The notes below the pieces were generated by a model. That model did not search any database. It saw only the letters and a list, made by a program, of their open reading frames with translations, and had not been told where the DNA came from. A program made the position numbers and the translations under genes. A stretch of DNA of 64,000 nucleotides, from contig CAWAHU010000001.1 of NCBI GenBank assembly GCA_963781955.1, positions 2,031,284 to 2,095,283 on the forward strand, given 5' to 3'. This document shows positions 1 to 8,608 of this stretch, in pieces (within the stretch, counting starts at the first letter, position 1; each line of letters opens with the position of its first letter). Origin of the DNA: Bog-473 sp963781955 (lineage in GTDB: Bacteria > Actinomycetota > Acidimicrobiia > Acidimicrobiales > RAAP-2).

Positions 1-119
1 GGCAGGCGCCCGGTCCGCACGTACCGGTAGGCGGTCATGTAGTGGACGCCCAGCCGGTCGGCTGCCTGCTGCAGGGTGATCGGGCTGGAGTCGGGCACTG
101 CTCCCCTCTCGGAGGCCAT
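1..119 (-). CDS. Partial helix-turn-helix DNA-binding protein (N-terminus only)
   Basis: The reading frame starts at ATG 119-117 and runs off the left edge of the window, so only about 39 residues are visible. After a short polar leader the residues ITLQQAADRLGVHYMTAYRYV form a typical MerR/excisionase-type (HTH_17) helix-turn-helix. The sequence before the start codon holds a palindrome that could be its operator. Function beyond DNA binding cannot be judged from this fragment. Confidence 0.6.
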   Translation of the reverse strand, partial: MASERGAVPDSSPITLQQAADRLGVHYMTAYRYVRTGRL

Positions 120-123
120 GATT

Positions 124-138
124 TACTGCTAAACAGTA
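124..138. promoter_or_regulatory. Palindrome upstream of the HTH gene
   Basis: TACTG-CTAAA-CAGTA is a perfect 5-bp inverted repeat with a 5-nt spacer, lying 5 nt upstream of the HTH start codon at 119. Its position suggests autoregulation, which is inference. It is unrelated in spacing to the TGACAGTnnACTGTCA sites of the large cluster. Confidence 0.35.
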
Positions 139-171
139 GCCGACCAGAGCGCTTCCGGGTCACCCATTCCG

Positions 172-2148
172 TCACGCCTTGTCATCGCCCTCCTCGGCCA
201 TGTGGCCCTTGATGGAGTTGACGACGCTGGGGTCGAGCAGGGTGGTGACGTCGCCGAGCGGCCGGTCGTCGGCGACGTCACGCAGGAGCCGGCGCATGAT
301 CTTGCCGCTGCGAGTCTTCGGTAGCTCTGGGGTGAGCAGGATCTGTCGCGGCTTGGCGATGGGGCCGATCTCCTGCGCCACGTGCTCGCGTAGCTCGCGC
401 ACGAGCTGCTCCCCTGCCTCCCCCTCGGCTTCGCTCGCCCCCTTGACGGTGACGAAGGCCACGATGGCCTGGCCCGTGGTGGGGTCGTTGGCACCCACGA
501 CGGCCGCCTCCGCCACGGCGGGGTGGCCCACCAGCGCGTGCTCCACCTCGGTGGTCGAGATCCGATGCCCCGAGACGTTCATGACGTCGTCGACACGGCC
601 GAGCAGCCACAGGTCACCGTCGAGGTCCTTCTTGGCTCCGTCACCGGCGAAGTAGAAGCCCGGGAAGCGGGACCAGTAGGTCTCCCTGTACCGCTCGTCG
701 TCGCCGTAGATGCCCCGGAGCATCCCGGGCCACGGCTCGGTGAGGACGAGGAACCCGCCCTCACCGTTGCCCACGGACCTGCCGTCGTTGTCGATCACGT
801 CCGCCGAGACGCCGGGGAAAGGGGTCATGGCCGCGCCCGGCTTGGTGGCCGTGATGCCCGGCAGCGGGGTGATGAGGATCCCGCCCGTCTCGGTCTGCCA
901 CCACGTGTCGACGATCGGGCAGCGCCCGCTGCCGATGTGGGTGCGGTACCAGATCCACGCCTCGGGGTTGATGGGCTCTCCCACCGAGCCGAGCAGGCGC
1001 AGGCTGGAAAGGTCGTGTGCGGCGGGGAGCTCCTCACCCCACTTCATGAAGGTGCGGATCGTGGTGGGCGCGGTGTAGAGGATGGTGACCTTGTAGCGCT
1101 CGACGATCTGCCACCAGCGGTCGCGGGTCGGCGTGTCGGGCGTCCCTTCGTACATCACCTGAGTCGCCCCGTTGGCCAAGGGGCCGTAGACGATGTAGCT
1201 GTGGCCGGTGACCCAGCCGATGTCGGCCGCGGTCCAGAACACATCGGTCTCCGCCTTGAGGTCGAAGATCAGGTGGTGGGTCGACGAGACGTGGGTGAGG
1301 TAGCCACCGCTCGTGTGCAGGATCCCCTTGGGCTTCGCCGTGGTGCCACTGGTGTACATGATGTACAGCGGGTGCTCGGCGTCGAACGCTTGCGCCTCGT
1401 GCGTCGTGGGCTGGCGGTCCACGACGTCGTGCCACCACGCGTCACGTGCGTCGTCCCAGTCCACGTCCTGGCCGGTGCGACGCACCACGAGCACCCGCTC
1501 GACATCGGGGCACTCGGCCACCGCTTCGTCGACGGACGGCTTGAGTGGGCTGGGCGCACCTCGGCGGTAGCCGCCGTCGGCCGTGATGACGAAGTGGGCG
1601 TCACAGTCCAGGATGCGGCTGCGCAGAGCGTCGGAGGAGAAGCCACCGAATACGACCGTGTGCGGGGCACCGAGCCGCGCACAGGCCAACATGGAGACCA
1701 CGGCCTCGGGAATCATCGGCATGTAGATCGCCACCTTGTCGCCGGCCCGCACGCCGAGTTCAGTCAGCGCGTTGGCCGCCTGGCACACGGAGGCCAGCAG
1801 GTCGGCATAGGTGATGGTCCGGGTGTCGCCCGGCTCGCCTTCCCAGTGGAAGGCGACCCGGTCGCCCAAGCCGTCTGCCACGTGGCGGTCCACGCAGTTG
1901 ACGGCGACGTTGAGCTTCCCGCCGACGAACCAGCGCGAGAAAGGCAGGTCCCACTGGAGCACCTCGGACCACGGCTCGGCCCAGGTGAGCCGCCTGGCCT
2001 GCGCCTCCCAGAAGCCCAACGGGTCGGCCTGCGCGTCGCCGTAGATCGTGGGCTGGGCGTTGGCCGCCGCGGCGAGCTCCTCGGGCGGTGGGAAGGTCCG
2101 GGTCTCGTGCAGGAGGGCCTCGAGCCCCTGGTCCTTGCTCTCGCTCAT
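172..2148 (-). CDS. acs: Acetyl-CoA synthetase (AMP-forming)
   Basis: This enzyme converts acetate, ATP and CoA to acetyl-CoA through acetyl-AMP in the cytosol. The protein is 658 aa, the usual length for Acs. Visible motifs are the N-terminal ACAS domain with FWEAQARRLTW, the P-loop-like YTSGTTAKPKG at about residues 265-275, the WWQTETGG substrate/adenylate motif, SGHRISTTEVE at the domain hinge, and the C-terminal PKTRSGKIMRRLLR with the lysine that is acetylated in known Acs enzymes. The start chosen is ATG 2148 (MSESKDQ), preceded by GAGGAGGCC; an upstream in-frame ATG at 2178 lacks a ribosome site. It feeds acetate into central metabolism and could recycle acetate from the catabolism encoded later in the window, though nothing links it to that regulon. 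Confidence 0.95.
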   Translation of the reverse strand: MSESKDQGLEALLHETRTFPPPEELAAAANAQPTIYGDAQADPLGFWEAQARRLTWAEPWSEVLQWDLPFSRWFVGGKLNVAVNCVDRHVADGLGDRVAFHWEGEPGDTRTITYADLLASVCQAANALTELGVRAGDKVAIYMPMIPEAVVSMLACARLGAPHTVVFGGFSSDALRSRILDCDAHFVITADGGYRRGAPSPLKPSVDEAVAECPDVERVLVVRRTGQDVDWDDARDAWWHDVVDRQPTTHEAQAFDAEHPLYIMYTSGTTAKPKGILHTSGGYLTHVSSTHHLIFDLKAETDVFWTAADIGWVTGHSYIVYGPLANGATQVMYEGTPDTPTRDRWWQIVERYKVTILYTAPTTIRTFMKWGEELPAAHDLSSLRLLGSVGEPINPEAWIWYRTHIGSGRCPIVDTWWQTETGGILITPLPGITATKPGAAMTPFPGVSADVIDNDGRSVGNGEGGFLVLTEPWPGMLRGIYGDDERYRETYWSRFPGFYFAGDGAKKDLDGDLWLLGRVDDVMNVSGHRISTTEVEHALVGHPAVAEAAVVGANDPTTGQAIVAFVTVKGASEAEGEAGEQLVRELREHVAQEIGPIAKPRQILLTPELPKTRSGKIMRRLLRDVADDRPLGDVTTLLDPSVVNSIKGHMAEEGDDKA

Positions 2149-2214
2149 GTGGCCTCCTCGTGCATCCGGCAAGCCCATCCTGCCTAGCAGAAGGCACCGG
2201 CACCCGCCGACGGG

Positions 2215-2625
2215 TCAGCCCTCCCCCCTCAGCTCGAAGCCCTCAAAGCGGAAGGCCGGCGTCACGGTGGCGCCGACGAGCGCGAAGCGGCCCAGCGGCC
2301 GGGCCGACTGCCACACGTCGGCCTCGACGACCGCCTGCGGGGTGTGGCCCGACGCAACGTCGGGCCCCAGCACCCGCACCTCGACTGCCTCGCCGTCGCG
2401 TTCGAGCCTCAGCTCGAGCGGGTCCCCGGCGTAGAAGTGCCACAGCTCGACGGCGTCGATGCGGTGCGGTGCCGACACCTCCCCAGCCAGCAGGAGGTAG
2501 TAGATGGCGCTCCCGGCCGGCCGCTCACCCTCGGCGGACGTTGCCACCCAAGTGCGGCGGTACCACCCACCCTCGGGATGCGGCGCGAGGCCCAAGGCGT
2601 CGATCAGCTCCTCACCGGGTCGCAC
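2215..2625 (-). CDS. Cupin_5 (DUF985) family protein
   Basis: This is a small single-domain cupin of about 136 aa, matching DUF985 proteins in length. Hallmarks are HPEGGWYRRTW near the N-terminus, AIYYLLLAGEVSAPHRI, the metal-site strand ELWHFYAGDPLEL and the C-terminal TPAFRFEGFEL. The biochemical role of the family is poorly defined. The start is placed at GTG 2625; the open frame continues further upstream, but there it only reads the tandem repeat and the end of the next gene. It lies between acs and the acyl-CoA dehydrogenase, all on the minus strand. Confidence 0.8.
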   Translation of the reverse strand: MRPGEELIDALGLAPHPEGGWYRRTWVATSAEGERPAGSAIYYLLLAGEVSAPHRIDAVELWHFYAGDPLELRLERDGEAVEVRVLGPDVASGHTPQAVVEADVWQSARPLGRFALVGATVTPAFRFEGFELRGEG

Positions 2626-2639
2626 CGGGCCAGTCTGCC

Positions 2640-2687
2640 CGGGCCGGCGACCTACGGCGCGCCCGGGCCGGCGACCTACGGCGCGCC
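2640..2687. repeat. 24-bp tandem duplication
   Basis: The unit CGGGCCGGCGACCTACGGCG plus CGCC occurs twice head to tail. The second copy overlaps the stop codon of the acyl-CoA dehydrogenase, and the first lies between that stop and the cupin gene. It looks like a local slippage duplication. Confidence 0.7.
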
Positions 2688-3812
2688 CGCGCCGCCGACG
2701 CCCATGGCACTCGCCACGGCCAACGAGTGCTGCGCTGCCCCTCCGAGCAGCGCTCCGTCGGTCTCGGCGCGCTTCACGAACAGGTGCGCATCGTGCTCCC
2801 AGGTGTAGCCGATCCCACCGAAGGTCTGGATCGCCTCGCGGCACACGTGCCGCTGGCAGTCGTCAGCGGCGGCCTTCGCCATCGCGACGGCCGTAGCCCG
2901 CTCGGGGGTGCCCTCGTCGATGGCGGCGACGGCGAAGTAGCACAGGGAGCGGGCGCGCTCGACGGCCAGGAACATGTCGCTCATCTTGTGCTTCACGGCC
3001 TGGAACGAGCCGATGGCGACGCCGAACTGCTGGCGCTCCTTCACGTAGGCCAGCAGCAGGTCGAAGAGGGCGTCACAGGCGCCGACGGTCTCGAGCGCCA
3101 ACGCCAGCGTCGCCTCCTCCACGGCTCGGGTGACGCCGCGCGTCGCCACCGGGCTCCCCGGTTCCCCGAGCGCCCGGTTGGCGCCGACGTGCACCCGGTC
3201 GAGGGTGGCGCTGCACAAGGACCGGCTGGCGTCGAGCGCGTCGACCTGCGACAGGCCGGCCTCGGGCCCCGGGACGACGAATGCACCCAGCCCGTCGCCC
3301 ACCCTGGCTACCACGGCGAGCTCCGTGCACGACGCGTCGGCGAGCACGGCGTGCTTGACGCCGTCGAGGACCCAACCGTCACCGTCCTGCCGTGCCGTCA
3401 TGGTCACCTCGGCGAGGGTGCCGCCTCGGGGCCCGTCGGCCAGCGCCAGAGCACCAGTGAGGCGGCCCGCCGCCACTTCGGGGAGGAACCGCGCCTGCTG
3501 CTCGGGCGAGCCGACCTCGCGGACGAGCGGGGCGAACTGCGTCATGGTGGCCAGGAGCGGCCCGGGGGTGACGGCCCGGCCTAGCTCTTCGACCAGCACC
3601 GCCGTCTCGACGATTGACAAGCCCACGCCGCCGTGCTCCTCAGGGACGGCGAGGGCGGGCCAATCGAGGGCGACCATCGACTCCCAGAGGCCGTCGGGGC
3701 CCCGCCCGCTCTCGACCGTGGCGCGCACAACGGCCAAGGAGCACTCCTTGTCGAGGAATGAGCGCACCGAGGACCGAAGCTCCTCCTGGTCGCTGGTGAA
3801 CTCGAGATCCAC
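2676..3812 (-). CDS. Acyl-CoA dehydrogenase
   Basis: This FAD enzyme introduces an alpha-beta double bond into acyl-CoA. The protein is 378 aa with the standard architecture: an N-terminal helical domain (DLEFTSDQEELRSSVRSFL), a middle beta domain and a C-terminal helical domain with YVKERQQFGVAIGSFQAVKH and FGGIGYTWEHDAHLFVKRA. The KERQQFG/GSFQAVKH pair and the IGYTWEHD motif are typical of actinobacterial FadE-type proteins. The start is GTG 3812, preceded by the strong site GGAGGGAGGA; an in-frame ATG at 3920 has no such site. It is the last chromosomal gene before the tRNA-Lys/island junction and carries none of the cluster operators. Confidence 0.9.
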   Translation of the reverse strand: MDLEFTSDQEELRSSVRSFLDKECSLAVVRATVESGRGPDGLWESMVALDWPALAVPEEHGGVGLSIVETAVLVEELGRAVTPGPLLATMTQFAPLVREVGSPEQQARFLPEVAAGRLTGALALADGPRGGTLAEVTMTARQDGDGWVLDGVKHAVLADASCTELAVVARVGDGLGAFVVPGPEAGLSQVDALDASRSLCSATLDRVHVGANRALGEPGSPVATRGVTRAVEEATLALALETVGACDALFDLLLAYVKERQQFGVAIGSFQAVKHKMSDMFLAVERARSLCYFAVAAIDEGTPERATAVAMAKAAADDCQRHVCREAIQTFGGIGYTWEHDAHLFVKRAETDGALLGGAAQHSLAVASAMGVGGAGAP

Positions 3813-3967
3813 CGTCCTCCCTCCTCCGACCTCCGGTCCACGTGACGCGCGTCGGGACTGAGCCGCAGACGGCGGCGAGTGTACCCGGGCCAGGAGCGGC
3901 GACGGGAACGACGATGACAAGAGCCGTGATGACAGGAGGCGCGTCCGGCTGGCCTACACTCTCCGGT

Positions 3968-4042
3968 GCGCCTCTAGCTCAACGGCAGAGCAACGGACTC
4001 TTAATCCGCAGGTTGTGGGTTCAAATCCCACGGGGCGCACCA
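3968..4042 (+). tRNA. tRNA-Lys (anticodon CTT)
   Basis: A complete cloverleaf can be drawn. Acceptor GCGCCTC pairs with GGGGCGC, the D-stem is GCTC/GAGC, the anticodon loop CTCTTAA carries CTT, and the T-arm is GTGGG-TTCAAAT-CCCAC. CCA is genome-encoded. The outermost anticodon-stem pair (A-C) looks mismatched. The part from the anticodon arm to CCA is duplicated at 13417-13463, so the gene serves as the attachment site of the adjacent island and is kept intact on this side. Confidence 0.95.
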
Positions 4043-4043
4043 A
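3997..4043. repeat. Attachment repeat attL (47 bp) inside tRNA-Lys
   Basis: The stretch from the anticodon arm of tRNA-Lys through CCA plus one A is repeated perfectly at 13417-13463. Integration into the 3' half of a tRNA gene with restoration of the tRNA is the normal behaviour of tyrosine integrases, and the integrase remnant starts 72 bp downstream. Confidence 0.93.
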
Positions 4044-4115
4044 TAACCAGGACTTTCAGGGTAGTCGGCCTCTGGTCCACCGTCTGAAAACTACTCGGCG
4101 GCTACAATCGCCAGC

Positions 4116-5244
4116 ATGAAGGGAACCAAGAACCAAGTCTCCCCGGGCACGTGGCGTCTCCGTGTGTACGTTGGCCGTCGACCGAACGGCACGCCCATCC
4201 AGGTGACCAAGACCGTGCGCGGTGGTGTGCGCACAGCGGACCGCGAGCTGGCGCAGATGGTCACGAAAGCGAGTAAAGGCAAGCTCGCCTCGTCGACGGC
4301 AACGGTCGCCACTGTCCTTGCCGACTACTTCGAACATTGTGAACTCGAGGGCCGCTCTCCGACCACCATGCGCGAGTACAAGCGCATCGCGGACAAGTCC
4401 TCGAGCCGCACCTCGGCCACATCCGGGCCGACAAGCTCTCAGTCAAGCAGTTAAACGCGCTCTACACCTCGTTGGTCGAGAAGGGGAACAAGGCAGCCAC
4501 TGTCCGGCGGGTGCACGCGCTCATCAGTGCGGCGCTGACCTATGCGGCAAAGCAGGGCGTGGTCGAACGGAACGTTGCCCGCCTGGCGAGCCCACCCCGG
4601 CTGCAGCCCGCGCAGGTCGGGGCTCCGACCCCGGCGGATGTAAAGCGGATCATCGAGGCGGCGGAGAAGGACGACCCGATGCTTGCCACCGTCCTGCTTG
4701 TTGCCGCGCTCACGGGGGCCAGGCGGGGCGAGCTGTGTGCTCTGCGGTGGTCGGACATCGACTGGACGACCGAGACGCGTCACGATTGCCCGGTCGGTGT
4801 ATGAGCCACCGAACGGGGGCTGGGCTGAGAAGGACACAAAGGGACACCAGGTTCGGCGCATTGGCCTGGACCCGGTTGCGGTCGAGGGACTCCGACGCCG
4901 CCGGGCCGCGGCCGAACAGCTGGCAGCCGACCTCGACTTGAGCATCCCCTCGGACGCGTTCGTGTTCTCGCTATCACCGACCGGCAGTGAGCCGATCAGG
5001 CCCGACTGGCTAACGAAGCACGCCGCGATCGCCGGCACCGCGGCCGGTGTGAAGACCCACCTGCACGAGCTGCGGCACTTCGCCGCAACGCAGGGAATCG
5101 CAGCAGGTTTCGACCCAGTAACGGTTGGACAGCGCCTCGGGCACCGCGACCCGTCCGTGACGCTTAGGGTTTACGGCCACGCCATCGAGCAGCGCTGACC
5201 GCGAGCTGGCTGCAAAGCTCGGCGAACAGCTCGCACTGACCTAG
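4116..5244 (+). pseudogene. int: Tyrosine integrase, broken by three frameshifts
   Basis: This would have been the site-specific recombinase of the island. Three reading frames must be joined. Frame one (4116 to about 4397) has the N-terminal AP2-like domain (GTWRLRVYVGRR) and the start of the core-binding domain. Frame two (about 4398-4770) has LEPHLGHIRADKL, ATVRRVHALISAALTYA and the first catalytic arginine in TGARRGELCALRW. Frame three (about 4770-5195) has HELRHFAATQG and GHRDPSVTLRVYGH with the His-x-x-Arg and the Tyr nucleophile. A last shift near 5192 restores the natural tail ADRELAAKLGEQLALT, ending at TAG 5242-5244. All catalytic boxes survive, so decay is recent or the indels are errors. 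Gene position beside attL and same-strand orientation with the tRNA are typical. Confidence 0.88.
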
Positions 5245-5788
5245 CCGACTGGCGGATCGAGCCCCGGCGCATCAGACCGACCGTGAGCGCCTCGTTAACA
5301 GATGCGGGAGTGGGGCCCCGTGGCGAGCGTTCGCCAATGCGCCACCACCCTCGCTCCCGTTGGCGGGGCGTCGACTGCGCCGACCTCCTCGGCGCAGTCG
5401 AGTCCCGTTCGGCCAACGCACCCACCAAACAGGTTCGCCTGGACTGGCGTCCGTAACGGCATGTGAATCCGTTGCGTATTTCCGAGCGCGGGCACACGCT
5501 CTATCTGAATCGCCAGAGCGTCTCGGGTGGGGCATCTCGGGAGGCCGGCCAACGACTCAACCCCGCACCGCCCTGTGAGGCCGAGTGAAACCTGGGCTCC
5601 TTTTTGAGGATTGCCGGCATCCCGGCATCCCAACGGGCATCTGTGGTGGCGTCGAGGAGATTGCCACCATGCGATTACGGAGACCGTCTGTCAGCAGGAC
5701 GATCGTGTCGACCACCCCAGGACGCTGGTATCGAGACTCGCCTTGGTAGTGGAGCCTGAGCGTCGCTATACGTCACTTAATGACTGAC
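5245..5788. other. Non-coding stretch downstream of integrase
   Basis: I see no credible gene here. It contains the hairpin at 5371-5401 and becomes AT-richer towards its right end, where the lipase-like remnant begins. Confidence 0.5.
5371..5401. terminator. Hairpin downstream of integrase
   Basis: TCGACTGCGCCGA and its perfect reverse complement flank a 5-nt loop, and weaker pairing (GTTGGC...GCCAAC) extends the stem outward. It could end integrase transcription from the left and minus-strand transcription from the right. It lacks a clear T-run, so a terminator role is inference. Confidence 0.45.
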
Positions 5789-6590
5789 TTAAGGAACGCA
5801 ACTACTACCAGTCAGCAGGTTTGTGATCTCCGTAGGGATTGAGACGGTCTTATGGCCAACTGTGCACGAGGTCACATCGTCTGCGCCTATGGTCGTGCCG
5901 AAATTAAAGTGACTATAGGGGTCGTTTAATGCATTCTTGATCGTAATAGCGAAGCCTCCAAAAAAGCTGAGTGTTTGCAGAATATTCCCGCTCACAGAAT
6001 AGGGTCGCTCGATTACGTACTGGTGAACATTGGCGGACTGAGGGTAGGGCAAGAATTGCGATCCACCCCAGGCATCCAGCTTATTCAGGCAATCATTGAG
6101 TTTGGTGGCGTCGTAGGCAAGGGGTCCATCGCCATCAAAGGCGGTACTGGCTTGAGCTTGGACGGGGGTTTGAGAAGCATAGAGCGGAGAGACATTGCCG
6201 TCGACAATCGATTGCCCTGCAGAAATTCTTTACAGAGAAGCTGTCGGCGTATATCCCATCGAATACGGCACTAGAGTTAGAGAAGCATCGCCCATTGTAA
6301 GCCGGTTGTGACTGGAACCATATATCATGATCATAGCAGAATGTATAGACGCTTATTCCTTGCGAAGTTAGCTGACTATAGAGGGCGTCATATTGACCAT
6401 TGTTGGGTTGATCACATGACGAAATTTATGCCGTGAACAAAAACGACTACGGGTGGAGTGACCGTATAAGTGAACGCCTGGTTGGCTGGCGCGTTTGGCA
6501 GGCTGGATTGCCCATTCACTGTTGCAATCACGATGACTGTCCCTGAGCCAGGTGGAGTGATAGCAACACACGAGGTCGTTGAGGAGCAGA
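5789..6590 (-). pseudogene. Broken lipase-like alpha/beta-hydrolase fragment, AT-richer than surroundings
   Basis: Three successive minus-strand frames encode pieces of one secreted-hydrolase-like protein. Piece one (about 6590-6412) is fused in frame to the truncated terminase and ends with PPVVVFVHGIN, the strand and oxyanion turn typical of lipases. Piece two (about 6415-6200, shifted) reads CDQPNNGQYDALYSQLTSQG and ISVYTFCYDHD. Piece three (about 6200-5789) reads DGPLAYDATKLNDCLNKLDAWG and ends with TEITNLLTGSSCVP. The pieces run in natural order, base composition is clearly lower in GC than the rest of the window, and codon use differs. I read it as a decayed foreign gene inserted into the terminase gene. 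Exact family and donor are unknown; the catalytic serine motif is not seen. Confidence 0.6.
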
Positions 6591-7696
6591 CGCCTCTCGG
6601 GCGCTCCCAGAGGCCAATGGTGAACCTGTGGGGGACGTCTTCGACCGTCCACCCGATGAGCGCCGTCGAGTCGCGATTCTCCGAGCCATCGAAGCCCATG
6701 ACGATGGTCGTTCCGTCGGCCGGGCGCAGGCCCGGCCGCTCGAGAACCTTGTGCTGGAGGGGATCGAAGAGGCGGTCGGCGCGCTGTGCGGGTTGGTTCA
6801 GCCAGTACCGGCGGTTGTCGGACTCGGTCTTGGTCGGGTCGTGGAACTCGGCCACGATCGCGTCGATGTTCGTCCACGGGGCCGCGGCGCCGTAGACGTA
6901 CTCGAGCCCCTTGCGTAGTTCGTCATCGTTCGTGATGTCGAGGTCGGCCGGCGCCTCGCGGTGGTCCCACAAGAGCCCTTGCATCTTCTTGGCCTTGGCT
7001 GCGGCGTGGATTGACTCGGCCACCGAGCCCTCACCGGGGCCATACATGGTGCTGGTGGACATGAGCCAGCCATCAGCGATCCGGCGCTTGGTGATGTTGC
7101 GGGTAACGGTGGCGTAGAGGCTGTGCAGCTCGGGAGTCGTCCAGAGATGGACCTCATCGGCCACCACGAAGGTCTCCTTGCCGCCGTCCTTGGACCTGGC
7201 GGCCGCCGTTACCGGCTCGATGGAGCCTCCATCGGGCAGGTTGATCCGGGTGAGACCCACGTCGAGGTCTCGATATTCGTCTGCCACCGAGGCCCTGGTT
7301 CAGCATGTAGACGATGCCGTCGTACGTGTTGCCGGCCTGGCCTTCCTCGGTGGCGAGGCACTTGATGATCGGCGAGGTCACCGGGGTACCGATGGGTGTC
7401 TTTCCGCGCCAGCCGTCGAAGCGCACCGGCCCCAGCGCCTCCGCACAACTGAGCATCGCGGCCAACTCCGACTTCGCCCGGCCCTTTGGCCGACTGAGGA
7501 AGGCCCTCGGGTAGACACGCCGGCCCGCCCAGGGATGCTCGGGCGGATAGACCTCATAGGCGCTGTAGATGAAGCGGGTCCACTCCTCGTCGAGCTCGAT
7601 GGCGGTTCCCTGCACGTCGCCAGGGCCGTGAACCAGGTATGTCTCGATCCACGCCACAACTTCGGGTCCCAATGTGGGGTTGAGTTTGGGGGTCAT
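6590..7696 (-). pseudogene. Phage terminase large subunit, frameshifted and 3'-truncated
   Basis: The large terminase powers DNA packaging (ATPase) and cuts concatemers (nuclease). The N-terminal part starts at ATG 7696 (MTPKLNPTLG), overlapping the stop of the small subunit by one base, and carries a Walker A-like segment in FLSRPKGRAKSELAAM. A frameshift near 7300 leads to the second part with Walker B FVVADEVHLW, the coupling region STSTMYGPGEGS and the first nuclease-domain Asp in MGFDGSENRDST. Near 6590 the homology stops and an AT-richer lipase-like sequence follows in frame, so the nuclease domain is missing. The element cannot make a functional packaging motor from this gene as read. 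Confidence 0.85.
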
Positions 7697-8118
7697 TAGA
7701 TGACCTTGAGACGGGGATCGGACCTCGCCGGCCGTCGGATCGGAGCCTTGGCGGTGTTGGATTTGGACTCGTCGACCACGTTCCACTGCAAGCGTCGACG
7801 GTCGAGCGGTGCGAGGCCGTAGCACTGGCGCTGCAGTCGGATCTCGACGGCCAGTTTCGCCCTCAAGCCGGCATCCTCGGCCGTCCAGTAGTCCTCGACG
7901 AGTCGGGCAAGCAGGAAGAGGCCGTGGCGGTCGGACGCGAGCCATTCGCCGGCCATCTGCGACGACCAGATGTCGGTCCACCAGGTTTGCGTTGCCTCGC
8001 AGACGCTGAATGGAAGTTCGGGCACCGTAGGAGCGTCGGTGGCTCGCAGATTGGTCGAACCCTTGCCGGCATTGGGCCGGCGGCGCTGGTTAGCGGGCTT
8101 CGGTAGCGGTCCTGGCAT
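7696..8118 (-). CDS. Phage terminase small subunit (P27-like)
   Basis: The small terminase recognises the packaging site and loads the large subunit. The 140-aa protein begins MPGPLPKPANQRRRPN, a start very common in actinophage small terminases. It has a helical central region (TQTWWTDIWSSQM, RHGLFLLARLVEDYW, RLQRQCYGL) and the LDRRRLQW box near the C-terminus. It is intact and overlaps the large-subunit start by one base (TAATG), a classical packaging-gene pair. Confidence 0.85.
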   Translation of the reverse strand: MPGPLPKPANQRRRPNAGKGSTNLRATDAPTVPELPFSVCEATQTWWTDIWSSQMAGEWLASDRHGLFLLARLVEDYWTAEDAGLRAKLAVEIRLQRQCYGLAPLDRRRLQWNVVDESKSNTAKAPIRRPARSDPRLKVI

Positions 8119-8215
8119 CGTCAGTTCTCTCCTCTCGTGGCGTTGGTCGTGTTCTCAAACCCATTCGTGCGCGTTTCCTCCATCGCGTTCACACTGCGAA
8201 AACCGGCGTGCTGGG

Positions 8216-8554
8216 TCATCTGGCCTTGCCGCCACCGCTACGAGACCCGCCCCGGGTGCTGCCGACAGACGAGTTGCACCTGCGACACAGGGTCCTCAGT
8301 CCCTCGGCCGCCGTGCCTCCCACTGCCCGAGGTACTAAGTGGTCTGCCGTGAGGTCGGATGTGGCTCCACACGGCCCGGGGTGGACGCCGCAGCCCTGGC
8401 ACTCGCAGTACGGCGTGCGCTTGATCTGAGCCCTGGCCTGCTTCTGCCACTTGCCTCCGAGACCACGCTCGGTGGTGGTGGCGCGGTTGAATGGGTGTGC
8501 AGGACAGCGGAACCCGCGGCTGAGCGTCCCGCACACCAAGCAGGGCTTCAGCAC
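8216..8554 (-). CDS. HNH endonuclease
   Basis: This 112-aa protein has an N-terminal zinc-binding pair (CLVCG, FRCPAH), a second cysteine set (YCECQGC) and the HNH core DLTADHLVPRAVGG followed by LRTLCRRCNSSVG. Small HNH enzymes next to the small terminase are frequent in phages, where they help packaging-specific cleavage. The start is GTG 8554; no strong ribosome site is visible. It is intact. Confidence 0.85.
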   Translation of the reverse strand: MLKPCLVCGTLSRGFRCPAHPFNRATTTERGLGGKWQKQARAQIKRTPYCECQGCGVHPGPCGATSDLTADHLVPRAVGGTAAEGLRTLCRRCNSSVGSTRGGSRSGGGKAR

Positions 8555-8608
8555 GGCGCCGCGACTGGGTTGGCTCGTCGCTTCCGTCGTACTTGGCCGG
8601 TCTTGAAC

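Noticed and set aside
523..2187. Long plus-strand open frame opposite acetyl-CoA synthetase
   Set aside because: It is an antisense shadow of acs caused by high GC; no domain is recognisable.
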